Assembly (NCBI RefSeq): GCF_024679095.1
Contig: NC_066571.1
Coordinates: 7,818,474-7,882,473, forward strand
From: Eriocheir sinensis
Lineage: Eukaryota > Arthropoda > Malacostraca > Decapoda > Varunidae
DNA length: 64,000 bases
Reading direction: 5' to 3'
Positions within the stretch are counted from its first letter, which is position 1. Each line of letters begins with the position of its first letter. Positions 1 to 12,320 of the stretch are shown in pieces. Both the position numbers and the translations under genes were made by a program. The notes under the pieces were generated by a model. The model was not told the DNA's origin. It was given only the letters and a program-made list of their open reading frames with translations, and searched no databases.

Positions 1-745
1 AAAGTAAAGGAAAGGAGGAAAAGGGAAAAAGGAAGGGAGGAAAATGAAGAAAATAAAGGAAGAGAGACAAAGGAAGAGGTAAAGGAAGAAGGTATATAAG
101 AAAGGGAGATAAACAAGATAAAGAAAGATAATGAAAGAAAGGAAAGGAAAGGAAAGGAGGAAAAGGGAAAAAGAAGGGAGGAAAATGAAAAAGTTAAAGA
201 AAGAAGGCAAAGGAAGAGAGGTAAAGGAAGGGAGATAAAAAAGTAAAGGAAGATAAAGAAAGAAAAGTAAAGGAAAGGAGGAAAAGGGAAAAAGAAGGGA
301 GGAAAATGAAAATGTTAAAGGAAGAAGGCAAAGGAAGAGAGGTAAAGGAAGGGAGATAAAAAAAAAGTAAAGGAAGATAAAGAAAGAAAAGTAAAGGAAA
401 GGAGGAAAAGGGAAAAAGAAGGGAGGAAAATGAAGAAGTTAAAGAAGGAAGGCAAAGGAAGGGAGATAAAAAAAAGTAAAGGAAGATAAAGAAAGAAAGA
501 AAAGTAAAGGAAAGGAGGAAAATGGGAAAAGAAGGGAGGAAAATGAAAATGTTAAAGGAAGAAGGCAAAGGAAGAGAGGTAAAGGAAGGGAGATAAAAAA
601 GTAAAGGAAAATAAAGTAAGAAAGTAAAGGAAAGGAGGAAAAGGGAAAAGGGAGGGAGGAAAATGAAGAAGTTAAAGAAAGAAGGCAAAGGAAGAGAGGT
701 AAAGGAAGGGAGATAAAAAAAAGTAAATAAAGGAGAAAGATTAAA
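1..745. repeat. Purine-rich minisatellite, ~120-bp unit, six copies
   Basis: The anchor GGAGGAAAAGGGAAA (with small variants) recurs at about 14, 156, 277, 401, 514 and 634, giving spacings of 142, 121, 124, 113 and 120. Each unit carries the same order of sub-blocks: GGGAGGAAAATGAA, GTTAAAG, GGCAAAGGAAG, GGGAGATAAAA, GTAAAGGAAGATAAAG. The plus strand is nearly all A and G with scattered T. The long minus-strand frame across it (194-847) is Leu/Phe/Pro/Ser low-complexity translation and is not a gene. Confidence 0.93.
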
Positions 746-1306
<561 letters not shown>

Positions 1307-1354
1307 TGTCCAGTCCTTCTCCTGGGACTGTCCATCTGTTTCCATGAAGAGAAT

Positions 1355-1625
1355 GAGAAGGAGGAGGAGGAGGAGGAGAAGGAAGAAGAAATGAAGATGA
1401 AGAAGAATCGGAAGAATCAGAATCAGACTAAAAAGAACAAAAAAGGAAGAAGAAGAAGAAGAAGAAGAAGAAGAAGAAGAAGAAGAAGAAATAGAGGAAC
1501 AAGAGAAAAGGAAGAGGAAAGAAGAAAAAGAAGAAGAAGAGGAAGAAGAAGAAAAAGAAGACGAAGAAGTAACAGAGGAACAAGAGGAAAGAGGAGAAAA
1601 AAAAGTAAAAAGAAGGAAAAGTAAA
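1355..1625. repeat. (GGA)n/(GAA)n polypurine tract
   Basis: GGA repeats begin near 1359, a clean (GAA)n core runs 1445-1491, and mixed GAA/GGA continues to about 1625. The plus strand is almost pure purine, a composition that can form triplex DNA. Confidence 0.95.
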
Positions 1626-1705
1626 AAGATATTCACGAAAAAAACAAAAGAAAAACAAAACAAAAACAAATGCAGGAGGAGAAACAGCGAAAGAGAAAAA
1701 GCTAT

Positions 1706-1815
1706 ACTCTCTCTCTCTCTCTGACAGACGAGGTGACGGATTATGCAAACGAAAATCAGTGACCAAAGAAGAGAAGGTGAAGAACGAACAGATAATGAGA
1801 GAGAACGAGAGCGAG

Positions 1816-1908
<93 letters not shown>
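1706..1908. repeat. Short (CT)n followed by (GA)n, inverted pair
   Basis: A (CT)n run at 1706-1722 is followed after about 90 bp by GCGAGA-interrupted then perfect (GA)n at 1816-1908. The two are reverse complements and could pair. Confidence 0.97.
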
Positions 1909-1910
<2 letters not shown>

Positions 1911-1984
1911 AAAGAGTGAGAGACTGAAAGGTGAATCCCGGAAATAAAAACGGAAGAAAAAGAATATAGAAAGGAGGATAAAGA

Positions 1985-2765
1985 AGAAAACAAGGAAGGA
2001 AGGAAGAAGGGAGGGAAGGAAGGAAAGTAGAAGAGGAGGGAAGTAAGACAGGAAGAGCAAGTCAAGGAAGAAGAAGACAAAGAAAAGGAAATAAAGAGGA
2101 AGATAATAGAAAACAAATGAAGGGAAAGAGAGGAAGTAGAGAGAGAAAGGAAGGAAGGAAGGAGAGGGAAGAGAGAGAAAGCGAGAAGGGAAGTAGAGGA
2201 TGGCAGAGAGGAAGGAAGTAAAAGATAAAGAAAGGATGGAAGGAATAAAAAAGAAGGGAAAGTAGAGAAGGAGGGGAAAGGAAGGAACGAAGGAAGAAAG
2301 GAAGGAGGGAGGGAGAAAAAGGTGAAGGGGAAGAAGAGAAGGAAAGAAAGGAAGGAACGAAGAAAGCAAGGAAGGAGGGAGGGAGAAAAAGGTGAAGGGA
2401 AAGTAGAGAAGGAAAGGAAGGAAGGAACGAAGGAAGCAAGGAGGGAGGGAGGAAGAGAGAGGGAAAGTAGAGGAGGGAAGGAAGGAAGGAAGAGATGAAG
2501 GAAGGATGGAAGGAATAAAAAGGAGAAGGGAAAGTAGAGAAGGAAAGTAAGGAAGGAACGAGAGAAGAAAGGAAGGAGGGAGGAAGAGAGAGGGAAAGTA
2601 GAGGAGGGCAGAAAAGGAAGGATGGAGGGAGAAAAATTAGAAGGGAAAGTAGAGAATTAAAGGAAAGGAAGGAATGAGGGAAGAAAGGAGGGAGGGAGGA
2701 AGAGAGAGGGGAGGCAGAGGAGGGTAGGAAGGAAGTGAAAGATACATAGAGGAAGGATGGAGGAA
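1985..2765. repeat. GGAA-rich minisatellite, ~70-bp unit
   Basis: The anchor GGAACGA recurs at about 2284, 2354, 2424 and 2555 (spacings 70, 70, 131, the last being about two units). Units contain AAGTAGAGAAGGAAAGGAAGG and a GGAGGGAGGGAG block. Minus-strand open frames across it are Phe/Leu/Pro/Ser low complexity. Confidence 0.88.
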
Positions 2766-3561
<796 letters not shown>

Positions 3562-3659
3562 TTTTAAATCACGGCGTCACGAAATTTGCGTTTCTTTTCC
3601 TTTCTTTTTTTTTTTCCTTCGCATAATTCAAAACATGGAGATGAGGAGGAGACGCGAGA

Positions 3660-4260
3660 CTGAGGGAAGGAAGGAAGGAAGGAAGGAAGGAGGGAGGGAC
3701 GGAGGAAAGGAAGAAAGGAAAGAGTAAAGGAAGGAAGGAAGGAAGGAAGGAAGGAAGGAGGGAAGGAAAGAAGGAAGAAAGTCCTGAAGGAAGGAAGGAA
3801 GGGAAAAGGAAGTAGGGAAGGAAGGAGGGAAGGAGGGAAAAATGAAGGAAGAAAGGAAGGAAGGAAGGAGGGAAGGAAAGGAAGGAAGGAAGGAAGGAAG
3901 GAAGGAAGGAGGGAAGAAAGAAGGGAAGACGGAAGGAGGGAAGGAAGTAAGGAGGGAAGGAAGGAAAGAAGGAAGGAAGGAAGGAAGGAAGGAAGGAGGG
4001 ACGGAAGGAAGGAAAAAGGAAGGAGGATAGGAAGGAAGGAAGGAAGGAAAAAATGAAAGTGATGATGAATGGACAGACACAAGGAAGGAGGGAGGAAAGA
4101 AGGAGGAAAGAAAGAAAGGACGGAGGGAAGGAAGAAAGAAATGAAGAAAAAGAGAAAGAAAAAAAGGATGATAAAGATGTATGAGTGGACTGAAGGAAGG
4201 AAGAAATGAGGAAAGAACAGGAAAATAAAAAGAAGGAAGGACGGAAGGAAGGAAGGAAGG
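3660..4260. repeat. (AAGG)n tetranucleotide domain
   Basis: Interrupted AAGG repeats with GGGA, GACGG and AAAG variants. The cleanest stretches lie near 3664-3690, 3728-3765, 3880-3915 and 3965-4005. Minus-strand frames of over 350 residues here read PSFLPSFL-type repeats, which is the (CCTT)n translation. Confidence 0.96.
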
Positions 4261-4613
4261 AACAAAAAACGATAGAAACAAATGACGAACAAAGACAAAG
4301 AAAGAAAAATTAAGAAAGAAAGGAAGATTGTAAAGTACATAAACGCACGAGATGAAGACGTGAGGGAAGGAAGGAAGGAAACAAAAAGAACGAAGGAAGG
4401 AACGAACGAACCCAAGAAGGAAGAAAGAAGGAAAAGTAAGGCAAAAAGAAGGAAAAATCGAGTTAGTATTCCGTGTCCAATCAGCGCCTTGTGTATTAAG
4501 GGTTGGCGGTGCGCGGGACAGGGGGAGAAAAAAAAAGGGGGTGGGATGGGTGGGGAGAGTGAGGAAAAACAAAAGAGGGGTGGAGGGGGAGGAGAGGCGG
4601 TTCTGTAGGTCCC

Positions 4614-4661
<48 letters not shown>

Positions 4662-4744
4662 GCAGGATAGGGAGTAGTATCGCCCCACTGAGGAATTCCA
4701 TAAGCAGTGAAAAATAGTATACATCTCCCCCTTCTAAACAGTAA
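4261..4744. other. Purine tail, short unique segment and (GT)n
   Basis: AAAG/AAGG-rich sequence fades out by about 4455. A short non-repetitive segment follows (4458-4530) and contains a CCAATCAG box at about 4477 on the plus strand, the NF-Y type of sequence, though a single box is weak evidence of a promoter. G-rich sequence and (GT)n at 4615-4658 follow. No transcript can be defined. Confidence 0.6.
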
Positions 4745-5215
4745 GTACTTTTTAAACAAATTATCTAACCTTAAACAACCACTATTTTCCCCTATTACTA
4801 ATGAAACCAATGATCCAACCTCACGTCTTTATCATCTACATTTGATTTCAACACTTTTAAAACAAATTATCTAACCTCAAACAACCTATATTTTCCTCCA
4901 TTACTAATTAAACGAATGATCCAACCTCACGTCTTTATCATCTACATTTGATTTCAACACTTTTAAAACAAATTATTTAACCTCAAACAACCTATATTTT
5001 CCTCCATTACTAATTAAACGAATGATCCAACCTCGTCTCCACTTTTTTATCCGTCTTTTTATTTGATTTCAATACATTTAAACATATGATCTAACCTTAA
5101 CTCTTTACCATCTACATTTTCTTCTAATTCTTTTATAATAATTAATCTAACTTTAACTCTTTGCCATTCGTATTTGCTTCCAATAGTTTCAAAACAAATT
5201 ATTCAGTGGCATTAA
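4745..5215. repeat. AT-rich tandem repeat, 106-bp unit
   Basis: The anchor GATCCAACCTC recurs at about 4812, 4918 and 5024, exactly 106 bp apart. Neighbouring units share ATTATCTAACCTCAAACAACC and CATCTACATTTGATTTCAA. Copies after 5060 are increasingly diverged (GATCTAACCTTAACTCTTTACC and similar). It is a decaying minisatellite with no coding. Confidence 0.9.
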
Positions 5216-5345
5216 AATTTACTACATTTACTTTTAAAACAAATAACCTTATTCCGACCCTTTATCAATATCGACGCTCCTAATACTAAAGTCACACACA
5301 AAAAAATTCCACTGTGCTTGAAAAAAATAAATAAAATTGTTTACG

Positions 5346-5572
5346 TTAACCCGGTAGCTGCGGGGATCACGTTTCTTAAAGGCCCCTCTAAGCGAATTAA
5401 TGAGAAAAAATCATCACTCACGCAAACCATTTCATAATATATATAAAAGCATTTGTGATCAGTTTATGCATCATCTATTTTGGGGGGTTTTATATCATGC
5501 ATGGCAAAAATTTGGCCCGTCGCTGGTACACGGTAAAGCCACAAATTTGGCCCGTCGCTGCTACCGGGTTAA
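5346..5572. mobile_element. piggyBac-like MITE with TTAA target duplication
   Basis: The element at 5350-5568 (219 bp) starts CCCGGTAGCTGCG and its right end, read in reverse complement, starts CCCGGTAGCAGCG. These are terminal inverted repeats of about 15-17 bp with few mismatches. TTAA flanks both ends (5346-5349 and 5569-5572). TTAA duplication with CCC...GGG termini is the known signature of the piggyBac superfamily. The element has no transposase, so it is non-autonomous. Near its right end the segment AATTTGGCCCGTCGCTG occurs twice about 45 bp apart, which is a duplicated subterminal repeat. Its AT-rich interior has short open frames that I do not regard as genes. The alternative is a chance inverted repeat, which is unlikely given TTAA on both sides. 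Confidence 0.85.
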
Positions 5573-6064
5573 TAGCATATGGTCTTCCCCAAGAGACAAG
5601 TCATCATACTGAAACAAACACATTTACCAACATTATAAATATCTCTGGCACAAAAACAACCGTCCCTGCGCTTCTAAAAATAGCCATGTTTACTTTTAAG
5701 GCAATAACCTTCCCCTACGGACCAGGCACCATAAAACCAGAGCCCGATCACAAACACCTGTCGCTGGGCTTCCAAAAATGATATGTTTACGCTCCAAACA
5801 CATAGACCCCAACTTTAACCTTTCCCTCACACTTGCGCCTAATACAAGCACTTCACTGACATTCTGCCCCTGTGCTTTTTAATCATGGTGTTTACTCTTA
5901 AAACAAATATACTCTGCCCCTGCGTCTCTAAAATTATGATGTTTACTTTTAAAACGAACATTTACAAGTCAATCTATATTCTAACGAGACATTGTTGTGT
6001 GTACTCTTGAAACATGTCATCTAACTAACATTTTGCATATATTTGGTCACATTACAAGCAATAT
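5573..6064. repeat. Decayed AT-rich repeat with CTTCTAAAA...GTTTAC core
   Basis: The core 'TGCGCTTCTAAAA' followed by 'ATGTTTACTTTTAA' recurs in diverged form near 5671, 5772, 5876 and 5922. The same core is the regular unit of the 118-bp array at 6660-7260, so this stretch appears to be an older part of that satellite-like domain. No gene is visible. Confidence 0.7.
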
Positions 6065-6510
6065 GTTAACTGTTAGAACATATAAAAACTTGTCAATCCA
6101 CCGTCTTACAAGCACATTATTTGGCCATTATAATATGCACGCTTTAAACACATCTATCCACCGTCTAACAAGCACATTTGTAACTATAATATGCACGCTT
6201 TAAACACATAGGGTCGCATTATGAGACATTTCGCCGCCCAAGAACACATATTTGACAAGGCTTTCGTAGGAGTTGTGGGCATTTCCAGGGGTAGTTTTAT
6301 GACCCTGGTGGTAGTTTGACCCTTCTTCTGTACCATGAATCTAAAGAAACACTCATTAGAACCCTATTGATCCCCTCTTTGACCTTTGGAAATAAGTGAT
6401 GTGATATAGCAAAGTGACTTGTAATACCAGCCATAATCTATCCACCGTCTAACAAACACATTACTTTGCCATTAATATATGCACGCTTTAAACACATCAT
6501 CTAAGTAATC
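6065..6510. repeat. ~56-bp tandem repeat split by element A
   Basis: ATGCACGCTTTAAACACAT occurs at about 6135, 6191 and 6479, with ATCCACCGTCTAACAA between copies. The first two are about 56 bp apart. The third is displaced by the insertion of element A (6211-6432), and repeat sequence resumes immediately after it. Confidence 0.85.
6211..6432 (+). mobile_element. Element A, most intact copy (~222 bp, MITE-like)
   Basis: It begins GGGTCGCATTATGAGACATTT. The right end in reverse complement reads TGGCTGGTATTACAAGTCACTT, an imperfect terminal inverted repeat sharing ATTA-AG-CA. The interior holds the family's conserved block: GACAAGGCTTTCGTAGGAG, TTCCAGGGGTAGTTTTATGA, GGTGGTAGTTTGACCCTTC and AAACACTCATTAGAACCC. 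It interrupts a tandem repeat cleanly, and TA abuts both ends (ACACATA left, CCATAAT right), so a TA target duplication is possible. It has no coding capacity. At least seven further copies or fragments lie in this window. The superfamily is not identified. Confidence 0.72.
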
Positions 6511-6659
6511 ACAGGAAAGAAGGAGAAAACTAAATGACGTCATATGCTATTAACAATTATTTTAGCTTTCAAGGGTTCAAGCTGTATTTAAATGTTGGTT
6601 GTGTGTTTTGGAAAGGGAATTTTATGTACATTTGTTCTCAATACAAGAACTCCATTATG
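6511..6659. other. AT-rich spacer
   Basis: Non-repetitive AT-rich sequence (TGACGTCATATGC at about 6536). It holds a CRE-like TGACGTCA octamer but no other support for a regulatory role. Confidence 0.4.
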
Positions 6660-7260
6660 ATATTCTGCCGCTGTGCTTCTAAAAATTATGAGGTTTACTT
6701 TTAAAACAAATATAAAACAAGCCAATCCACTCTAACAAGCACATTACTTTGCCTACAATATGAACACTCCCCTCATGAATTTCTGCCCCAACACTTCTAA
6801 AAATTATGATGTTTACTTTTAAAACAAATATAAAACAAGCCAATCCACTCAAACAAGCATATTATTTTGCCCACAATATGAACACTCCACTCATGAATTT
6901 CTGGCGCAACACTTCCAAAAATTATGAGGTTTACTTTTAAAACAAATACAAAACAAGCCAATCCACTCTAACAAGCACATTACTTTGCTTACAATATGAA
7001 CACTCCACTCATGAATTTCTGCCCCAACACTTCTAAAAATTATGAGGTTTACTTTTAAAACAAATATAAAACAAGCCAATCCACCCCTTAACAAGCATAT
7101 ATGAACACTCCACTCATGAATTTCTGCCCCAACACTTCTAAAAATTATGATGTTTACTTTTAAAACATATATAAAACGCACCAAACCACTCTCTAACAAG
7201 CATATTATTTTACCCCGATACAAACACTCCATTGACAAAGCTCCGACCAACAACATTTTT
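6660..7260. repeat. 118-bp AT-rich tandem repeat, five copies
   Basis: TTTACTTTTAAAACAAATA anchors lie at about 6694, 6812, 6930, 7048 and 7153 (spacings 118, 118, 118, 105). Units read GCCAATCCACTCTAACAAG, ACTTTGCC, AATATGAACACTCC, CTCATGAATTTCTGCC, CACTTCTAAAAATTATGA. The exact spacing suggests a recent expansion. The 121-residue minus-strand frame across it (6891-7256) repeats a 39-40-residue unit only because the array happens to lack stops there. Confidence 0.94.
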
Positions 7261-7299
7261 CTAACTTAATCAGCAAAGCAAACAAAACTAATAAACCCA

Positions 7300-7975
7300 A
7301 CTACATTATTTTCCTTTCAACACAAACACTGCACTCACACGGCTCTGGTCACACACATTTATGAAACAATTTAATCAGGTCATGAAACAAAAATAAGATA
7401 AAAACAAAACAAAAAATAAATTAAAACAACTTCATGATTTTGCTCCCAACACAAACACTCCATTGCGTAAACTCTTGACCACAAACATTTCTGAAACAAC
7501 TTAATCAGGATGTAAAATAAAATAAAAACAAAAGAAAATAAAAACAACCTCATGATTTTGCTCCCAACACAAACACTCCACTGCGTTAAACTCTGACCAC
7601 AAACATTTCTGAAACAACTTAATCAGGATATAAAATAAAATAAAACCAAAAGAAAATAGAAACAACCATGATTTTGCTCCCAACACAAACACTCCACTGC
7701 GTTAAACTCTGACCACAAACATTTCTGAAACAACTTAATCAGGATGTAAAATAAAATAAAAACAAAAGAAAATAAAAACAACCATGATTTTGCTCCCAAC
7801 ACAAACACTCCACTGCGTTAAACTCTGACCACAAACATTTCTGAAACAGCTTAATGAGAACGTAAAAGAAAATAAAATAAAATAAAAACTCCATTTTTTT
7901 CCCCCAACACACACACCACACTCACAAACCTCCAACCACAAACATTTCTAAAACAACTTAACCATCACGTAAAAC
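7300..7975. repeat. 116-bp AT-rich tandem repeat, about six copies
   Basis: TTAATCAGG anchors lie at about 7371, 7501, 7619 and 7735, with variants at 7851 and 7958 (spacings 130, 118, 116, 116, 107). Units carry TTTGCTCCCAACACAAACAC, CCACTGCGTTAAACTCTGAC, AACATTTCTGAAACAACTTA and an AAAATAAAA-rich spacer. The order of blocks matches the 118-bp array next door (TTTGCC...GAACACTCCACTC...CTTCTAAAA), so both probably come from one ancestral satellite. Confidence 0.92.
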
Positions 7976-8304
7976 AAAACACTTGCCCCCCAAACACACG
8001 AAGCTTAACATTTTATAACCACTACGCGCATTTACGATCAACAGCAACATCGCGATCATGAATTTCCGCTCCCTGCGCTTCTAAAACAATTATATTTACT
8101 TTTATACACAAACTTTCATACCTCAACGAGCAGCATTAACTTTCACTACCGTCTATATCGCGAAACTTTGCCGCGGCGCCCCGGAAACTATCGCATTACC
8201 TTCTAGACACAAATTAATCCTACGCTGAGCCTTGTAACACCAACATTTAATCTCGATACAAACGCCGGTATCCTCAGACGCCTCCGCCTCCCATATCCAC
8301 TACT
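7976..8304. repeat. Diverged satellite edge with rising CpG
   Basis: The family core recurs once more near 8076 (CTGCGCTTCTAAAACAATTA, then TTTACTTTTATAC). Sequence then becomes less repetitive and CpG-containing (CGCGGCGCCCCGG near 8172). I see no exon, promoter or RNA gene. Confidence 0.55.
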
Positions 8305-8507
8305 GCAAAACGCCGAAAAGGACATCACTTGGGGTCGGGTCTAACGAGTGTTTTTTTTTAGGTTCGCCGTGCAGAAGAATGGTCAGACTACAACTATTTT
8401 TTTTTTTACAGCAGAGGAGTCATTTCAAGGGCATAAAAAAATGTAACAAATGTGAAAAAAAAGCCCGCTACTCACTGCCAAACCATTTCAAAAAGTCCGT
8501 TTAGGCA
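8305..8507 (-). mobile_element. Element A (minus) split by retrotransposon 3' tail
   Basis: At 8305-8388 the sequence matches the minus-strand form of element A (GGTCGGGTCTAACGAGTG, AGGTTCGCCGTGCAGAAGAA, GGTCAGACTACAAC). It is then interrupted by TTTTTTTTTTACAGCAGAGG...TCAAGGGCA...AAAAGCCCGCTACTCACTGCC (about 8388-8482). That is the minus-strand form of the 3' terminal segment seen at 17000-17096 and 61351-61431. I read this as a truncated non-LTR retrotransposon end nested in element A. Confidence 0.62.
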
Positions 8508-8509
8508 TT

Positions 8510-9150
8510 CGATTTCTTGGGCCCCTTCCTCCCCTATATTGACCTTTTCTCCCAAACGTTAACCTTTTTCTTCCTACCCACCATCAGGCTTATAAAACTA
8601 CCCCTGAAAATGCTTAAACCTCCTACGAAAGCCTTGTCCAATATGTGAACCAGGGCGCTGAGATCTTTAAGAATATACCCATCGGACCTTTAAGTTTCCC
8701 CCTTCCTCCCCTATACTGACCTTTTCTCCCAAACGTTAACCTTTTTCTTCCTACCCACCATCAGGCTTATAAAACTACCCCTGAAAATGTTTAAACCTCC
8801 TACGAAAGCCTTGTCCAATATGTGAACCTGGGCGCTGAAATCTTTAAGAATATACCCATCGGACCTTTAAGTTTCCCCCTTCCTCCCTTATTGACCTTTT
8901 CTCCTAAATATCAACTTTTTTCTTCCTACCCACCATCAGGCTTATAAAACTACCCCTGAAAATGCTTAAACCTCCTACGAAAGCCTTGTCCAATATGTGA
9001 ACCAGGGCGCTGAGATCTTTAAGAATATACCCATCGGACCTTTAAGTTTCCCCCTTCCTCCCCTATTGACCTTTTCTCCTAAATATCAACTTTTTTCTTC
9101 CTACCCACCATCAGGCTTATAAAACTACCCCTGAAAATGCTAGGACTCCG
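8510..9150 (-). repeat. 175-177-bp tandem array built from element A
   Basis: GGCTTATAAAACTACCCCTG occurs at about 8587, 8764, 8939 and 9114 (spacings 177, 175, 175). Units also contain CCTCCTACGAAAGCCTTGTCC, ATATGTGAACC and TTTAAGAATATACCCATCGG. In reverse complement these are the conserved interior of element A (GGACAAGGCTTTCGTAGGAGG, CAGGGGTAGTTTTATAAGCC). Part of a dispersed element has therefore become the unit of a minisatellite. Copies are nearly identical, implying recent amplification. Confidence 0.9.
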
Positions 9151-9318
9151 AAGTGCTTAAGATAACGACTCTATGACTGTCCATATCACAAAAAAACTTC
9201 CACAGCGATTTTAACACTATCAACTTTTATTGGTTTTCCTCTCAGAACACGAAACTTTCCCTTGCCATTACTTTCAACGTTAAGAACTGTCATATACAAC
9301 TAATAATATAAACACTAA
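9151..9318. other. Unique AT-rich spacer
   Basis: A stretch between two element-A-derived blocks with no repeat or coding signal that I can recognise. Confidence 0.5.
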
Positions 9319-9503
9319 GGGTTGTATTATGAGACATTTCGCCGCCCAAGAACACATATGTGACAAGGCTTTCGTAGGCGTTGTGGGGATTTCCAGGAGT
9401 AGTTTTATGACCCTGGTGGTAGTGTGACCCTTCTTCTGTACCGTGAACCTGAAGAAACACTCATTAGAACCCGACCGACTTTAGAAATAGCTGATGTGAG
9501 AAG
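9319..9503 (+). mobile_element. Element A copy, right end degraded
   Basis: It starts GGGTTGTATTATGAGACATTT, closely matching the left end at 6211, and keeps GCCGCCCAAGAACACATATG, GACAAGGCTTTCGTAGGCG, GGAGTAGTTTTATGACCC and AACACTCATTAGAACCC. Homology fades at GAAATAGCTGATGTGAGAAG, where the 125-bp array begins. No inverted right end can be seen. Confidence 0.75.
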
Positions 9504-9985
9504 CGCTTCTGAAACTGTTAAACTTCCTTCCAGTCACGACACTTTGCTTTTGTGTAAGTCTTAGGGCTAACAACCACTCTCTACACGTAATAATATAAAC
9601 ACCAAAATCAAACCACTCTGCTGCTGCGCTTCTGAAACTGTTAAACTTACTTCCAGTCACGACACTGCATTTGTGTAAGTCTTAGGGCTAAATAACAACC
9701 ACTCTCCACACGTAATAATATAAACACCAAAATCAAACCACTCTGCCGCAGTGCCTCTGAAACTGTTAAACTTCCTCCGAGTCACGACACTTTCCCCTTG
9801 TGTAAGTCTTAGGGCTAAATAACAACCACTCTCTACACGTAATAATATAAACACCAAAATTAAACCACTCTGCCGCAGCGCCTCTAAAACTATTGAACAC
9901 ACTTAAACTTTTCAACACGCAACTTTCCCCTTGTATAAAAGTATTAAACTAACGAAACTTTTCCCCTCTACCTCAGTCTTAATAC
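9503..9985. repeat. ~125-bp tandem repeat, four copies
   Basis: The TCTGAAACTGTTAAACTT anchor (or TCTAAAACTATTGAAC) lies at about 9508, 9631, 9756 and 9883 (spacings 123, 125, 127). Units contain CAGTCACGACACT, GTGTAAGTCTTAGGGCTAA, CACACGTAATAATATAAACACC and CACTCTGCCGC. The left edge abuts element A at 9503. GGGCTAA is not a telomere motif. Confidence 0.93.
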
Positions 9986-9989
9986 TAAA

Positions 9990-10485
9990 AAAGAAAACAC
10001 TTTCCTTTACACTTTCTAATAAAACAAACACTAATCAGGAAACTCATCTCCCAGGCTTTTACAACAACTAAACTTCCTTTCAATATTAGAGCGACAAAAT
10101 CACCCCTCTCTAAACCAGTCAGTGTATGGTCTGTCTATCTGTTCATCCGTCTGTCTGTCTGTCTTTCTTTAATACCTCCTAAATACCTACTACAGACATT
10201 TAAACTCAACTCCCAGGCCATCTAAAACAACTTAACTTCCACTCCCTACAACAGCGAGACACTCACCCCTCTCTAGATCAATCGGTGTATGGTCTGTCTA
10301 TCTGTCTGTCTGTCTGTCTTTCCTTTATACCTCCTAAATAGTACAGACACTACACAAAACTCAACTCCCAGACAGTCTACCACAACTTAACTTCCACTCC
10401 CAACAACAGCAAGAAACTCTCCCCCCTCTAAATCATTGCATGTATGGTCTGTCTGTCTGTCTGTCTGTCTGGCGTCCCCTCCGTT
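9990..10485. repeat. ~160-bp tandem repeat with internal (GTCT)n
   Basis: GTATGGTCTGTCT occurs at about 10124, 10287 and 10442 (spacings 163, 155). Units contain CTCAACTCCCAGGC, CAACTTAACTTCCACTCCC, ACTCACCCCTCTCTA and a variable (GTCT)n tract of three to five repeats. Confidence 0.92.
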
Positions 10486-11812
<1,327 letters not shown>

Positions 11813-11816
<4 letters not shown>

Positions 11817-12198
11817 TCGGAAGAGGAACATTGAGAGGAGGAAAAGAGAAAAAAAAGGAGGAAAAAAAGGAGAAAATGGAGAGGATGGGAAGTTGGAATG
11901 AGAGGGGAAGAGGAAGTCAACAAAGAGGACAGAGGAAGGCGGAAAAAAAAGGAAGAGGAGGAGGGGGAGGAGGGGAAGGAGGAGGAGGCGGAGGAGGGGG
12001 AGGAGAAGGAGGAGGAGGAGGGAGAAAGGAGAAGAGGAGGAGGGGAATACACAAAGATGCCAGCACTGCGACCTCAACACACACACACACGCGCACATAC
12101 ATACACACACACACACACACACAGACCACTTTGACTAATATCAGTGGTGGTTTTCATTTTCACGGCGATTTGACATTAAAATATTCATGGGAGGAGAA

Positions 12199-12236
<38 letters not shown>

Positions 12237-12320
12237 GGAGGGAATGAGAAGGGGGGGTCGTGGAGAGGGGGGGGAGGGGAGGAGGGCATGATTCGAAAAT
12301 GGCCTCCCCCTCTCCCCCCC
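11813..12320. repeat. Polypurine (GGA)n block then (CA)n and (GT)n
   Basis: GGA/GAA-rich sequence runs 11820-12048, (CA)n lies at 12078-12122 with GC interruptions, and (GT)n at 12201-12234. Short G and C homopolymers of 7-9 bases follow at 12250-12320. The (CA)n and (GT)n tracts face each other across about 80 bp. Confidence 0.95.

Noticed and set aside
3564..4724. Minus-strand frames of 386 and 357 codons
   Set aside because: They read the reverse of (AAGG)n as PSFLPSFL repeats plus His-Thr from (GT)n. Two different frames are equally open, which is typical of a tetranucleotide repeat.
4745..7975. CRISPR array
   Set aside because: Repeats are long (106-118 bp) and directly contiguous with no short repeat plus unique spacer pattern, and the sequence is clearly eukaryotic.
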